Source: Ilex aquifolium (taxonomy: Eukaryota; Streptophyta; Magnoliopsida; Aquifoliales; Aquifoliaceae). From it: a DNA stretch of 64,000 nt. The DNA is taken from assembly GCA_951799425.1 (NCBI GenBank), contig OX637398.1, forward strand, positions 19,354,270 to 19,418,269, written 5' to 3'. The number at the start of each line of letters is the position of its first letter. Within the stretch, counting starts at the first letter, position 1. Below, one piece after another: positions 19,891 to 30,344 of this stretch. The notes beneath the pieces were generated by a model, which was not told the DNA's origin, searched no databases, and saw only the letters and a list, made by a program, of their open reading frames with translations. The translations under genes were made by a program, and so were the position numbers.

Positions 19891-22006
19891 CTAGCTACTC
19901 TCATGGTCGTCCCCCTCCTCCTCCTCCTCATCATCCTCAGCCTCGCCAGAGCCTCCATCACCATTATCAGGCGCCTCAGTCGGCATGAAGCCTGAGACAT
20001 CAATATCAGGATAGACAGCTGAGATCTTCCCTCGAAACTCATCATAACCGTCAATGAAGGCATCTGCAAGACCATTAATCAAATCTCTCTCAGCTGTGAC
20101 AGCCCTTTCCTCAGCCTGCAGAGCTCTCTCATGAGCTGCCTTCACCTCTGCCCCCGCGGCAGCCTCTCTGAGCATGACCCTCTCACGGGTCTTTGCAAGC
20201 TCAGCCTCACTAAGCGTGTCTCTCTCACGGGCCTTCATAAGCTCAGCCTCTCTGAGCGCGTCCCTCCCATGGGTCGCTAAAAGCTCAGACTCAAGATTAG
20301 TAGTCTTCTCACAAGCTTCCTTAAGCTCAGCCTCGAACCTGGCCGCCTTCTCATGGGACTCCAAAAGATCTGTCTCCCTCAACGCGACCCTCTCACGGAT
20401 CGCCGCAATCTCAGCCTGAGAAGCCCTGTTAGCAACTTCTAACTCAGCAATCCTCACTCGAGCCGCAATGAGCTCATTTTGCATAGCATCATGATCTTGC
20501 TTCATCTGGTGATGACTATAAGTCCTTGAAAGTAAGCACATGGATACAGTAGAAGCCTGAAGAAAGATAAAAGTCAGAGGAAGCTTAAGAAAGGACTGGA
20601 GAAAGGGATGCAACTAACCCTTACCTGAGCCAGGCCTTCCAAAAAATTGCGGACAATCCTTTCGGTACCCAGGGCATTAATCCCGATAACATCATCAGAA
20701 AACACAAACCGCCCAAGTCGATCTCTTATGATGGATGCATTACCCAACATGGAGCTGATCAATGGTGCACTTCTTGGAGCTCCCACAGGAGGGGACGAGG
20801 AACCTGGAGCAGAAGGTGTAGTCAAAGAGGTCCCCAGAGTAACAGGTGCAGATGAAGGAGTCGTCGCAACAGGAGGCACTTGATGGGGACACACCCAAGG
20901 AACCACTGAAGGAGTTGCTTGAAGGGAGTTCACCTCGCTCGACACATTTGAAGAAGTCACTTGAGAGGCACCCTCCTTCCTCGCCACCTTGGGAAGATGA
21001 GGGCTCCTACCGGAGAGGCGGGACCCAATAACCCCCCTATACATCTCTGCAGAAATAATAAAGTGTTGTAGATGAAAAACACCAAACGGAGGTGAAAAGT
21101 ACAAAACAATCAGCGTACATTTTCTCTTCAAAGAGGAACCACTAGACTTGGAAGAGGGAGCATCAGCCTTAGCAGGAACCGAAGAGGAAGCTCCGATTCC
21201 TCCATCTTTGAGCACGAGAGTTCCAAAGTCTCGTATAGGATGAGCTCGCACAGCCTCAAGCTTCCACTCCTGACCCTGGGAGAGTGTAGGAGAACCTGCA
21301 TGGAATACGGTGAGTACACAGCTTACAAGGAATGTGGTAAAAGAAGAGTAAAAATATGGGACGTACCAACTTTTTTTGGAGTAACCCATCGTGATGGTAC
21401 TAGTGCCCTATCAACATCCGAAGCCCACTCTCCACCAACGAATATAAAATGAGTTTTCCAGCTATGTCAGTTGGAAGCCAACCCAGTAATCAGCCTGCCT
21501 CCCTTCAGAGTGAAATAGTACCAACCTCAGTTAGGAGTAGGAGTCTCACTCAGGTAATAGGCTGCATGGAACTCAATAGAAGAGGCATCTTCATGATGCA
21601 CCTTTCTCCACAATTCCAGAAAGGCTAGTAGAACCCTCCAACCATTGGGCGTTAGCCGCCTAGGCGTAAGTGAAAAGTAATTCAAGATGCCACAAACAGA
21701 AGAAGGAATGGGGAGCCTGAGCCCAATCTCAAGCATCTCCTCATAAATGACAATGTCACCAGAGGAGTCATCACTAGCGGGCTCGCCTTTTTCTGCTCGG
21801 CGGCACAACACAGTCGGAGGAATGCGGTAGGCGGAAATAATCCGCGAAATATCAGTGTCTGAAATTAAAGTGCTAGTTAGGGTACTTACTTTGGACCCGT
21901 CGTCGTCACAAACAACTTTGCGTTTGTGTTTTTTGCTGCGGAGACGTGAAGGATTACCCAAACTATTGCCAGGATCCTTGCCATGAAAAGTGCCCAGAGT
22001 GCTCAC
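19891..22006 (-). CDS. Antisense gene of the second Tat element, four exons with coiled coil
   Basis: Exons read on the minus strand: 22006-21367 (start MSTLGTFHGK), 21295-21119, 21046-20625, 20556-19891, with GT..AG borders at each junction. Exon 1 carries SAYRIPPTVLCRRAE, PNGWRVLLAF, FVGGEWAS, LVPSRW, matching the first element. It has two stops, in TPN*GW and SN*HSW. Exon 3 is Ser/Pro-rich, then conserved-looking DRLGRFVFSDDVIG. Exon 4 is fully open: a coiled coil of 14-residue repeats (residues about 50-140), AFIDGYDEFRGKISAVYPDI, and an acidic tail (EDDEEEEEGDD). The exon 2/3 join as read makes a TAG, so that border may be off or mutated. The predicted protein would be nuclear or structural by composition only. 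Function unknown. It resembles plant Transposase_28-type proteins from memory. Confidence 0.65.
20145..20397 (-). repeat. 42-bp repeats encoding a 14-residue coiled-coil unit
   Basis: Six imperfect units of the form RER-V/D-x-LREAEL-x-KA, including HGRDALREAELMKA and RERDTLSEAELAKT, run head to tail in exon 4 of the antisense gene. A 14-residue period is two heptads, so repeat gain or loss keeps the coiled coil in register. The plus-strand frame at 20174-20419 is a shadow of it. Confidence 0.75.
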
Positions 22007-22090
22007 CTCCTGCGTTGTGTACCCTGCACCACTCAGTCCAGCACCTGGAGAGGTGCCTGACCCTCTTTGATCGCCTAATGGAGGAATTAT

Positions 22091-23208
22091 GGGTCTTTCT
22101 TGGGGTGGGTATTTATGGACTTCCCATAATGGTCACCCAACAAACACGAGATCTATAGAGTTACACCAACGGCTCCGTGTACGTCGACACACTTTATGAA
22201 CTCAATACTAACTTGGTCCAACTTTCCCGGACCCACGCATCATCCACCAAGAATAGTGTTTGATCAAAACCATGCACACACCCACACTCATGTCACATGC
22301 CCACAAATGTGATGCTTTTCATGCATATGCAATGTAATGTACAATTACAATTTCATATCATTATGCAACTAAGTTTTCAATTACAATTACATCCTCATGT
22401 TCAACATGTCACGAGCACCACATGAACGATTCCACATCCTCAATGTAACTTATATTATAAAACATATAATTACATTCTAATATCATCACAAAACATGTTA
22501 TATCAATTTCATTCAAATAACATATTTAATAAATCATAGGCATTTTATCAAATACCCTAAAGACACAACATCATGTAAGCACATAATCATGCCCAACACA
22601 TAACATTATTCATGAAATTCCCAAATCAAGCAATTTCAACAACACCCAATTCATGCAAAGTTGGCTTTAACCATTTCTATACCCATTTCCACATTTCAAC
22701 TACAATAGGTATGTGCCATACATGAGATTACATCTCTAATGCCTTACCCATTTTATATTTCAACCCTAGGTTGGAAATAAACTTAGTTAGGAGAAAAATC
22801 CTGAAGCGTAAAACGAGTGGTAGAAACTTCAAGAAGCCCAAATCAAGTTTCAAACCTTGATTTTTAAAAACCTCGATCTTGAGACTTTGGCAAAATAACC
22901 GATTTTTGGTACGTAGACATAGCTCTCATCATGTAGATTGACTTTTGTTCTTGGCCCTAGTGGCCCTAGATCACAAAAAAAAAAAAAGATGGAAAAACCA
23001 GCAACAAATGGGGGAAAAATCTAATTTCTCCCCTTTTTATACCCCTTAGATACTTGGCCAACAATGCGCCACACACCCATCTTTTTATGATCTGATTTTA
23101 TGTTGAATCAATTAAATCTCATTCCGTGTTAGATTCACTATATTTTATTTGAACTAACTTTAAATTATTTTTCATGTTTCGAAATTTAATCCCGATTGAG
23201 TTTATTTT
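22091..23208 (-). mobile_element. Chromovirus family-B LTR fragment, left part
   Basis: Matches, in minus orientation, the inner and promoter parts of the LTRs at 31558-36549 and 41558-44163, including CACACCCACACTCATGTCAC, the CTTTTTATACCCC TATA region near 23035, and the CGATTTTTGGT..GTAGAC stretch. Its outer end (GACGCCCC side) is missing, the edge falling at about 22,090 against the second Tat element. About 40 bp near 22132-22172 are not in the other copies. Continues at 25579-25807 after an inserted solo LTR. Confidence 0.8.
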
Positions 23209-23441
23209 TGTAAAACCTGGAAAAATTTGAATTTTTATGAAAAGGGCAAAATGATAATTAGCCGCTACGGTACGGGTTGAAAAATCGGATATAACATGCT
23301 ATTTCAAATAAAAATAGTTTAAAGTTAGTTCAAATAAAATATGTTGAACATAACACGAGACGAGATTTAATTGATTCGGGATAAAATGAGATCAGGAAAA
23401 GACAGGACGTGTCACACGTTGTGGGCCAATTATTCAAGGAG

Positions 23442-23450
23442 TATAAATAA
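23442..23450 (+). promoter_or_regulatory. TATA box of the plus-strand family-B solo LTR
   Basis: GAGTATAAATAAGGG about 230 bp into the LTR. The equivalent in the full element is CTTTTTATA (minus strand) at 43766-43774. The downstream pyrimidine-rich TTTCTCTCC suits a transcription start. Confidence 0.55.
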
Positions 23451-25058
23451 GGGAGAAAAATAAGATTTTTCTCTCCATTACCCAAAAAATTTCGGAATAG
23501 AGAGTGAGGAAGAAGAGAGGGAAATTCAAGTGTTTCATCTTCTTCTTGCAATCTAGGGCCAACCGTTCGTCGAAACGCTTCAGGCCAACAAAAAAGTTGA
23601 TCTACGCGACAAGAGCTACGTCTACATACCAAAAATCATGGATTTTACCGAAATCTCAAGATCAATATTTTTGGAAGTCAAGGTTTGAAGCTTGATTTGG
23701 GTTCTTAGGAGTTTTTACCACTCGTATTACGCTTCAAGAGGTATGATTCTTCTCCTAGCTATGTTTATTTTCAACCTAGAGTTTGCATATGAAATGAGTA
23801 GTTTGATTAGAGATGAATTCTCTTATTTGATGTAATCCTAGTGTAACTAGAGTATAAGAAATGGGTAGAAATGGTTAAAACCAATTTTGCATGAATTGGG
23901 TATTGTTGAAATTGCTTGATTTGAGAATTTCATGGATAATGTGATGAATTGGGCATGCTTATGTGTCACATGATTTTGTGCCTTTTGGGTGTTTCATAAA
24001 ATGCCTTGAATGGAATGAGCATGTTATTTGAATGAAATTGATATAACATGTTTTTGATGATGTTGTAAATTGTAATTATATGCCTATGATATAATTGAAA
24101 GTTGGGAATATTAGTTAGATGAAGTATTGTTCATATTGTGCTCATGACATTTTGAACATGACATGAGAATTGCAATTGTACATAGCATTGCATATGCACG
24201 GGAAGCATCACATTCATGGGCATGTGACATGAGTGTGAGTGTGTGCATGGTTTTGATCAAACACCATTCTTGGTAGATGATGTGTGGGCTCGAGAAAGTT
24301 GGACAATGGTTCGACTGAGTCACACGGGTTTGCATTGAAAATAGGGTCGGGGTTAGGAAGAATGGCTAAATTATTCATCGGGTGCAAGACCCGGTGATTT
24401 GAATACACACTTCGTTGATGTTGAGTCCATAAAGTGTGTCGGCGTACGCGGAGCCGTTGGTGGAAGTTCATAAATACCCACCCAAGAAAGACCCGAGATT
24501 TATAAATGGTCATTGGATGTGTAACATCAATGGCGGGGGCTTGGAATGCCTGGATGCATAAGCATGACATTACACGTGGTATGGGAGCCGGTGGAAGGCT
24601 CGGGTTGTATTGCATGTGTGAGTCTCATTTCATAACATGGCATAACATTGTGACATTCATTTCTTGAAGTTTTATGTTCTTGGATGAATGCTTGTTTGAT
24701 TGTTGAATTACATGTGAACATTTCAAATGCATCTGGGTTGGGAGGTAGCCTCTTTAGGAGATACCCTATTGAGCGTGATGGGAACAATATTTTAAGTGCA
24801 GGACAAATGCCGGTGGATGACTCTCACTTGGGCCCTTGTTGGTGAAGAAAACTGAGTTGTGGCTTTAAATTACATTTTTTGTAAAACAATCGTGTAATTG
24901 GTTTTGGACTTGTGATGTTGTATAAAAGATTGTGTAATGAACTCACATGGATTATATTTTGTGTAAAATTAGATGCTATGTGAGTTTGGGTAAATTTTGC
25001 ATGAGATTGGGTGAGTTGAAATTGAAAAAAGATTGAATTGGCGAAAAACTGGGCCCTA

Positions 25059-25244
25059 TTATCGGTAGCACATTGATTAGCTACCGGTAGCAGAATTGCA
25101 GTGGGAAGCTACTGGTAGCTCGGTTCACACATACTGGTAACTCGGGAGCAGTGGGCTTAACTATCGGTATCTAGGTTCACAGCTACCGGTAACTCGCTGG
25201 CAGAGAGCTTAGCTACCAGTAGCAAGTACACGAGCTACTAGTAG
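25059..25244 (+). repeat. Array of CTACCGGTAG-type palindromes in the solo LTR
   Basis: About eight 10-bp near-palindromes (CTACCGGTAG 25081, CTACTGGTAG 25109, CTATCGGTAT 25161, CTACCGGTAA 25183, CTACCAGTAG 25213, CTACTAGTAG 25235 and relatives) spaced 22-30 bp apart, near the 3' end of the LTR and downstream of its TATA box. Confidence 0.85.
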
Positions 25245-25578
25245 TTCATCCAAAATTTTTAAAAATTTAAAATAACTTTGCCAAGCCTTTGGGCCTTGAG
25301 TCCTTTTGTTCAAAGGATGTAAAGAGAGTAATATTGATGAAAAATTGATGGATATGGGACCTTGGAATGGTTAGGTGATTATATGTCTACAGGTTATGCG
25401 TTTGTGAGTGCTCCGGTACAAGGGAGATTCTGTTCGAATTATGTGTTGGTTACGATCCTGGTGAAGGGGACGTGATGATGTGGTGTCAGGTCATAAGATA
25501 TACACGGGTATTTTAACGGGTTGATAGGTGATCAACGGGTTGATAAAGGACCCTCGAATTTAGGGACGTCACAATTTT

Positions 25579-25807
25579 AATCGTGCAGCGCCAGATTGTA
25601 CCATAAAATGCGAAAAATCCGACAGTTTCAGAATTCAATGAAAATTGACTAGGTAACTAGATTTCGTGAGAATAATCTAACGGTGAGGTCCGTTTTTTCA
25701 TCCGAGTTCTAGAAAAATTCGAGTTTTCAACCCGTACTATAGCGGCTAATTACCGTTTTGCCTTCTTTTTTTCTTCATAAAAGTAAAAATTTTTCCCGGG
25801 TTTTACA
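25579..25807 (-). mobile_element. Chromovirus family-B LTR fragment, right part
   Basis: Resumes the LTR broken at 23208 and runs to the LTR terminus GGGTTTTACA at 25807 (TGTAAAACC on the minus strand). It matches 43960-44163 throughout, e.g. TTTCAGAATTCAATGAAAATT. No internal element sequence follows, so this was a solo LTR or deletion remnant. Confidence 0.8.
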
Positions 25808-28800
25808 CAAATAGTTCAGGTGCAACGCGTGTGTGCACCAACTTGTATCTATAAATATCTAGAATTCATTAAACATTCAGTATTTTAACATTAGTCGTTA
25901 CAATAGTCATTACAAATTAAATTATGTCATTAGAGTATTCATTCCAAAGAGTACGAAAAATAGTTTTAGTTAGCTAGATACAAGATATCACAGTGCTTTC
26001 TTTTGTGTATGTTCGATCATAGTAACCTAGGAGGCAAATGCTCAATGAGATCCATAAGCACTAGTGTGGGGGACGAAATCTGTCATAAGGAGATAGTGTC
26101 AAACACTAAATTTGATCAAATTCAATATCAGTTCTGTAATCGGGTTAGTTTATGTGTTTATTACTATTCTTTAACATGAATTTTAAATTTCAATAAGTAT
26201 TATGTCAGATATGATACGTCCTCCCAAAAATATTAAGACAATTTTTTTTTTATGATTACTTATTGTATTTTTGATTAGTTTTATAATCTTTATATACTGC
26301 AAATGTTAAGAATTTAATTTTTTACAATCAATTGTATTCTTGTTATTGTCTATACTTTTGATATCTTGTTTAATATTTTAGAAAATTTGAATACATTGTT
26401 TATTGGAATTCTTGTATTCATAACTAGTTATTGCAAAACATGTACTAGTTACTAGTATGGTTATTAGTTTTATGTTTTTGAAGTATTTTAGTTTGCAACT
26501 TTGTTTATTAGAAATGGTAACAAATGAGAAGAGTTAACTTATTTTAATTTCATCTCATTTTTCCTCATTGGTGATATTTTTGCATTGCATGGTGCCTTTA
26601 GGCATATGGGTATTAGCTAGGTAAATTGTTGTGTTGTGTTTGTTGGTAAATTGTTGTTTGGAGGAAGGATTGTGATATGAATAGTTAATATTATGATGTT
26701 GATTTGGGTATGATTTTGAGATATATAACTTTTGTATACATGTTGATATTTTCTGGGCTACTATTTTTGATTTTTTTAAAAAAAATTCAAGGGGACTAAA
26801 TTGATTTCAATTTCTTTAGTTAAAGTAAATGAAGGAAAAATTAGGTTTTTTTTTTATTTAAAGTTGCAAAGTTCATTTGGATTGAATACAATGACATTCG
26901 GGGTCGTGATAGAGAGAAAGTTAGATGAACTCAATGATGGATGACTCATTTTGATAAACTAGATTAAAAAATGACCAATTTTGCAAGTGTACTGCAAAAT
27001 TACGTTTTGTGATCATTCTTTAATCTTATTGTGTTAGTTGGTAAATAGTTGGTTTTAGGCAATACTATAGGTTAACTTTATTATGCTTTTTGTATTAGTT
27101 GGTAAATAGTTCGAAATAGGCAGGACAATGGTTATTATTATTGTGTTTTTTTTTGTTGGTAATTGGTAAATAGTTATGTTTAGGCATGATGATGGTTAAT
27201 ATTATGATGTTATTGGGGTAGTCAGTAAGGCAACATGATGGTAAAAAAATATTATGTTGGTGTGGTATTTGGCACTTAGTTTGAGCTAGAAATGCATATG
27301 GCATAGTTTGGGTATGATTATGAAACATATAAGTTTTGTAGACAGGTTGATATATTTGTGGTATCATATTTTTAAGGGATACCCTGTCGAAAATTTGAAA
27401 GTTTCTTACATTGATTTCAATTTTTTTCATTAATATAAAGCAAAAGGGAGCTTGGTTTTGGAATTGCGCAAATTTTAGAATGACCCAAAATATAATTCAA
27501 GTGTATATAATTTTGAATTGGACAAAACTTGGTTTTGTTCATTCATTGAGGTAGAGATTTATTTAGAAGTAGTTTATGTCATTTTTTTTGGTGATTAAAG
27601 TTGTATGTGATTGAAAAATTTTATGGGTTTATTCTAATTTTTTAAGAAAACGGTGGTATCATAGAATCTTATGTTTTGTCTATCACTTTTACAAATATTC
27701 ATATAGTTTTTCGTGTAGGAATAATGATTTTCTATTGTTTTAGAAGCATAAATTGTTGTACAAGCACGTACATTTTACTTAGTATTTTATTGATTGTCTA
27801 TATAGGTTGATAATTTATTGTGATCCTATTTTTAGGGAAAATTTTGTCTAAATATTTTTAAAAGACCAAAATAAATTCTTTTAGATTAAATATTAACAAT
27901 TTTTGTTTAGCATACATGGTATATTCAGGCTTTAATATTCCTTTTAACAATTGAAACGAAAACATTTTGACCCACTTTATTTCACCAAAGTCATGACATT
28001 AAAAATGCAGTTTGGACTTTCAGCTGAATGTGTGTCTATGTTCAATGTTTGATTGTTTCATGTTCAATAACAATGTTCATTTTTTTTAATTGCACAGTGT
28101 CTTTAGGGACGGGTTATGGGGACAGTTTATACTTTCAGTTTAGTATACGTCCAAGTTCGGCACTTAATTATTTCGTGCCCGAATTCAACACTTGATTTTG
28201 TTTGAATTGCATCGTGTCTTCAGACACGGGTTATCTCTAGTATTTTGATATAGTTATAATGAATCACATTTTAACTATATCAAAGTTTTTAATGAATCAC
28301 ATCTCGATTACTTTGATATAGTTAGAGCAACAAAATTTGTGTAGTTTTCAATTGATTCTATCTTGAATTTATTTTCTTTGTTACTGCATCTTTACTGTCT
28401 TTACCCCCTTTGTCTGTTACCTAACAAACACCAGACAATTACCATTATAGAAAGGAATCGAGATGGATGGCTCGACTCCCCGCTATCCCGTTATGTATGG
28501 TGGCTAATGGTGATTTGTTATGTAATATCAGCCTCACATTGAACAATTTTTTGATTCATCATTCAATTGTTTAGAAAATGTGCCACTTGACTAACTTTTG
28601 TCCCACTAGTGGTTTCTCAACTTTCATTTATCACGTCTGATTTGAGAAAAGACTGTAAATTGGTCAGTGAAACTTGGTAGGAAGTTTCTTGCATGAAATA
28701 ACCGTTCATGCGCTCATAGATAAAAATTTCGTTTCGGTGCATATATTCAGTTAGCTTGGAAACAAAATTTTTTTGAAAAACAAAATATAATCAAAGAAAA

Positions 28801-29514
28801 ATTTGAAATTTTAATTCTTAGACATTGACATTGATATACCGAAATATCCAAAAATAGTCCGAAACATGGGCATTTCGTTGGTTCAATTTGGTTTCGAACC
28901 AAAACCGCAATGCTTTGGTCGTTTCGGTAAAAACAAATTGAATCTTAATGCTTATATTCACTGGAAATCTTCTTCAGAGATGAGTATGCAGGAGATTTGG
29001 GATTGGGGCGATTAGTTTGACGTCTAGTTTTGAATAGTTCGTGGAAATGGTTTCTGATTCCCCTCTTAGATAGGTCAAATAGTCTAGCCTCTAGTTTTGA
29101 AGGTTTTCTTTCTGCCAGCAAATGGTTTCGGATTCCTGCTAGGTGTTACTTCCAATATCAAAAAGATTATTAGGTGTGATACATCCAATTTTGTGGATTT
29201 GCATCTATTACTGATTTGGATTTCAAATCCACCGTTAAATTTCACACAAAACGATAAATGTATTATCAAGTTTCTATTGCAATTTTACATCTACAAGCTT
29301 TCTTGTCCATAAGGACGTTCCTATGAGGGAAATATAGATTCACTGCATTTGTTTTTTGAAAAATTGTTATCCATCTATCCTTTTGTTGTACTTGTGTATT
29401 GGAGCAACCAGTGGATGTGTCCTTGCTTATTAGTATTGGTTGACTCTGTCCATTTCACTTTTGGTATGCTAAGCAGAATAGTTTGTTCTAATGTTGTTTT
29501 TGTTCCTTTCCTAG
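25808..29514. other. AT-rich non-coding DNA
   Basis: No exon or transposon protein recognised. It includes a hairpin-like terminus at 25809-25848 (GGTGCAACGCG..TGCACC), loosely repeated blocks at about 26600-26830 and 27160-27450 sharing GGTATGATTWTGA and GATTTCAATTT, and three copies of TTGGTAAATAGTT (27040-27180). It also has an approximately 110-bp duplication at 28013-28230 and a hairpin of TTTGATATAGTTA with its complement near 28235-28290. It may contain the upstream introns of the HIT4-like gene, but no upstream exon was found. Confidence 0.5.
28013..28230. repeat. Diverged tandem duplication of about 110 bp
   Basis: Two successive copies share ACTTTCAG near the start, a GTTCAA/GTTCGG run, and at the end TTGCAYMGTGTCTTYAG followed by the ACGGGTTAT word. 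Function unknown. It could be the sub-terminal part of an old DNA transposon. Confidence 0.55.
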
Positions 29515-29594
29515 ATTTCTACCAGCCTCTTCAGGAATATGAATTTGAACAGAGCACTGTTGTACAAATCATATTTCCTACAAAACCAAAACCA
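29515..29594 (+). pseudogene. HIT4-like gene fragment, exon a
   Basis: Exon bounded by TTCCTAG and GTAAGC, encoding FYQPLQEYEFEQSTVVQIIF and then PTKPKP. This resembles the FYQP..EQST.VQI.FP block of plant HEAT INTOLERANT 4 (HIT4) proteins, plant-specific nuclear proteins reported to be needed for heat-induced chromocentre decondensation. The identification is from memory of the family. The next exon joins with one extra G as read, so the gene may already be frameshifted. No upstream exons are visible. Confidence 0.6.
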
Positions 29595-29829
29595 GTAAGC
29601 CATTTGATAGCCTATTTTGAATGGCACACAATGCTCCAATTTTTGCACAATGACTATATAAGATTCTAGTAGCCAACTACTAGAAGTTAGGACCGATACT
29701 AAGTTGTGATGGCATCGACTACTTCACTGTATCTTAAATTATTTGGAACTCCCCAAATAGGATCCATTATAGCTGCACTTTACTGAAATGTGTGTAAATT
29801 AACTTCCTTTTTGCTTGATTTTTCTTTAG

Positions 29830-29872
29830 GGTTTTCTGCGAGTTTGATTGGGAGCTTGATGATGATCTTGAG
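29830..29872 (+). pseudogene. HIT4-like gene fragment, exon b
   Basis: Bounded by TTTCTTTAG and GTATGC. It encodes VFCEFDWELDDDLE if read from the second base. The CEFDWE..D.L block follows directly after the FYQP block in HIT4 proteins. The extra G at 29830 would shift the frame relative to exon a unless the splice site differs from my reading. Confidence 0.6.
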
Positions 29873-30281
29873 GTATGCCATAACTTTTTATTTTTGCTTT
29901 TCACCTTGTCATTTGTTTTAATCATCCACATTGAGCGACGAAGGTTGCTTGCCAACATGTTCAAACTTTATATAGGAACACATATGCCTGTGCATACGCA
30001 CACATACATATACATTCATATGGATATATATATATATCTATGGATGGCCAGAAAATACATAAAAATCTTGGTAGTCCACATTAGCTGGTTTCATTTATTG
30101 GCAGTCTTTGGGTTGAGCTGTTGTATTTCGGGAAGAATGGACAATTGACCTTATTTTGCAATCCTCTTATGACTGATTGATGTACTTTGACATATTTGAT
30201 AATCTATTAGCATATGTATAAATGCTAAACAAGTGCGTTGACAAAAACCTCCTATTACTAAATTAAACTACAACTCTCTAG

Positions 30282-30344
30282 GAGTTCACGACTAAACTCA
30301 TTGAGGCGGAGGAATTATCTGAAGATCAGAAGGATGCCTTCAAG
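30282..30344 (+). pseudogene. HIT4-like gene fragment, exon c
   Basis: Bounded by TCTCTAG and GTAAAC, 63 nt in phase 0, encoding EFTTKLIEAEELSEDQKDAF plus K. It continues exon b in family order. The next exon expected (DFVKEKVREA...) is not downstream. It is found at 56341-56294 on the other strand, again in phase 0. Just after the donor site comes a 25-bp motif (GTTGGTGCACATGTGCGTTGC) that is the inverse of one at 25,822-25,845. Confidence 0.62.

Larger units (their letters stand above)
13011..22090 (+). mobile_element. Second Tat-lineage retrotransposon, 3' LTR missing
   Basis: 5' LTR, tRNA-Asp-type primer site, gag, protease, reverse transcriptase, two RNases H and integrase in order, then an antisense gene. 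Its proteins are close relatives of those of the first element, but the LTR body differs (TGATGGGCCAGGCCC start), so it is a sister family. No copy of the LTR occurs after integrase. Recognisable element sequence ends about 22,085-22,090, where a chromovirus LTR fragment begins. At least six in-frame stops and several frameshifts make gag-pol inactive. Confidence 0.9.
23209..25573 (+). mobile_element. Chromovirus family-B solo LTR with perfect target duplication
   Basis: Begins TGTAAAACCTGG and ends GGGACGTCACA. It is flanked by ATTTT at 23204-23208 and at 25574-25578. It is the reverse complement of the LTRs of the 31.6-44.2 kb element along nearly its whole length, with a deletion of about 150 bp near 23285. 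TATA at 23442-23450 (TATAAATAA). There are no internal coding parts, so it most likely arose by LTR-LTR recombination. It sits inside another LTR of its own family in opposite orientation. Confidence 0.9.

Noticed and set aside
20174..20419. 81-codon plus-strand Ser/Ala-rich frame
   Set aside because: Shadow of the antisense gene's coiled-coil repeats on the other strand.
25059..25244. Regularly spaced repeats, considered as a CRISPR-like array
   Set aside because: Plant nuclear DNA. Units are 10-bp palindromes with similar, not unique, spacers, in a retrotransposon LTR.
22091..25807. A complete chromovirus with two LTRs in inverted order
   Set aside because: No coding sequence between them, opposite orientation, and a perfect ATTTT duplication shows one LTR inserted in the other.
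29097..29312. 71-codon plus-strand frame as an upstream HIT4 exon
   Set aside because: No similarity to the upstream HIT4 blocks. AT-rich hydrophobic composition typical of chance frames.
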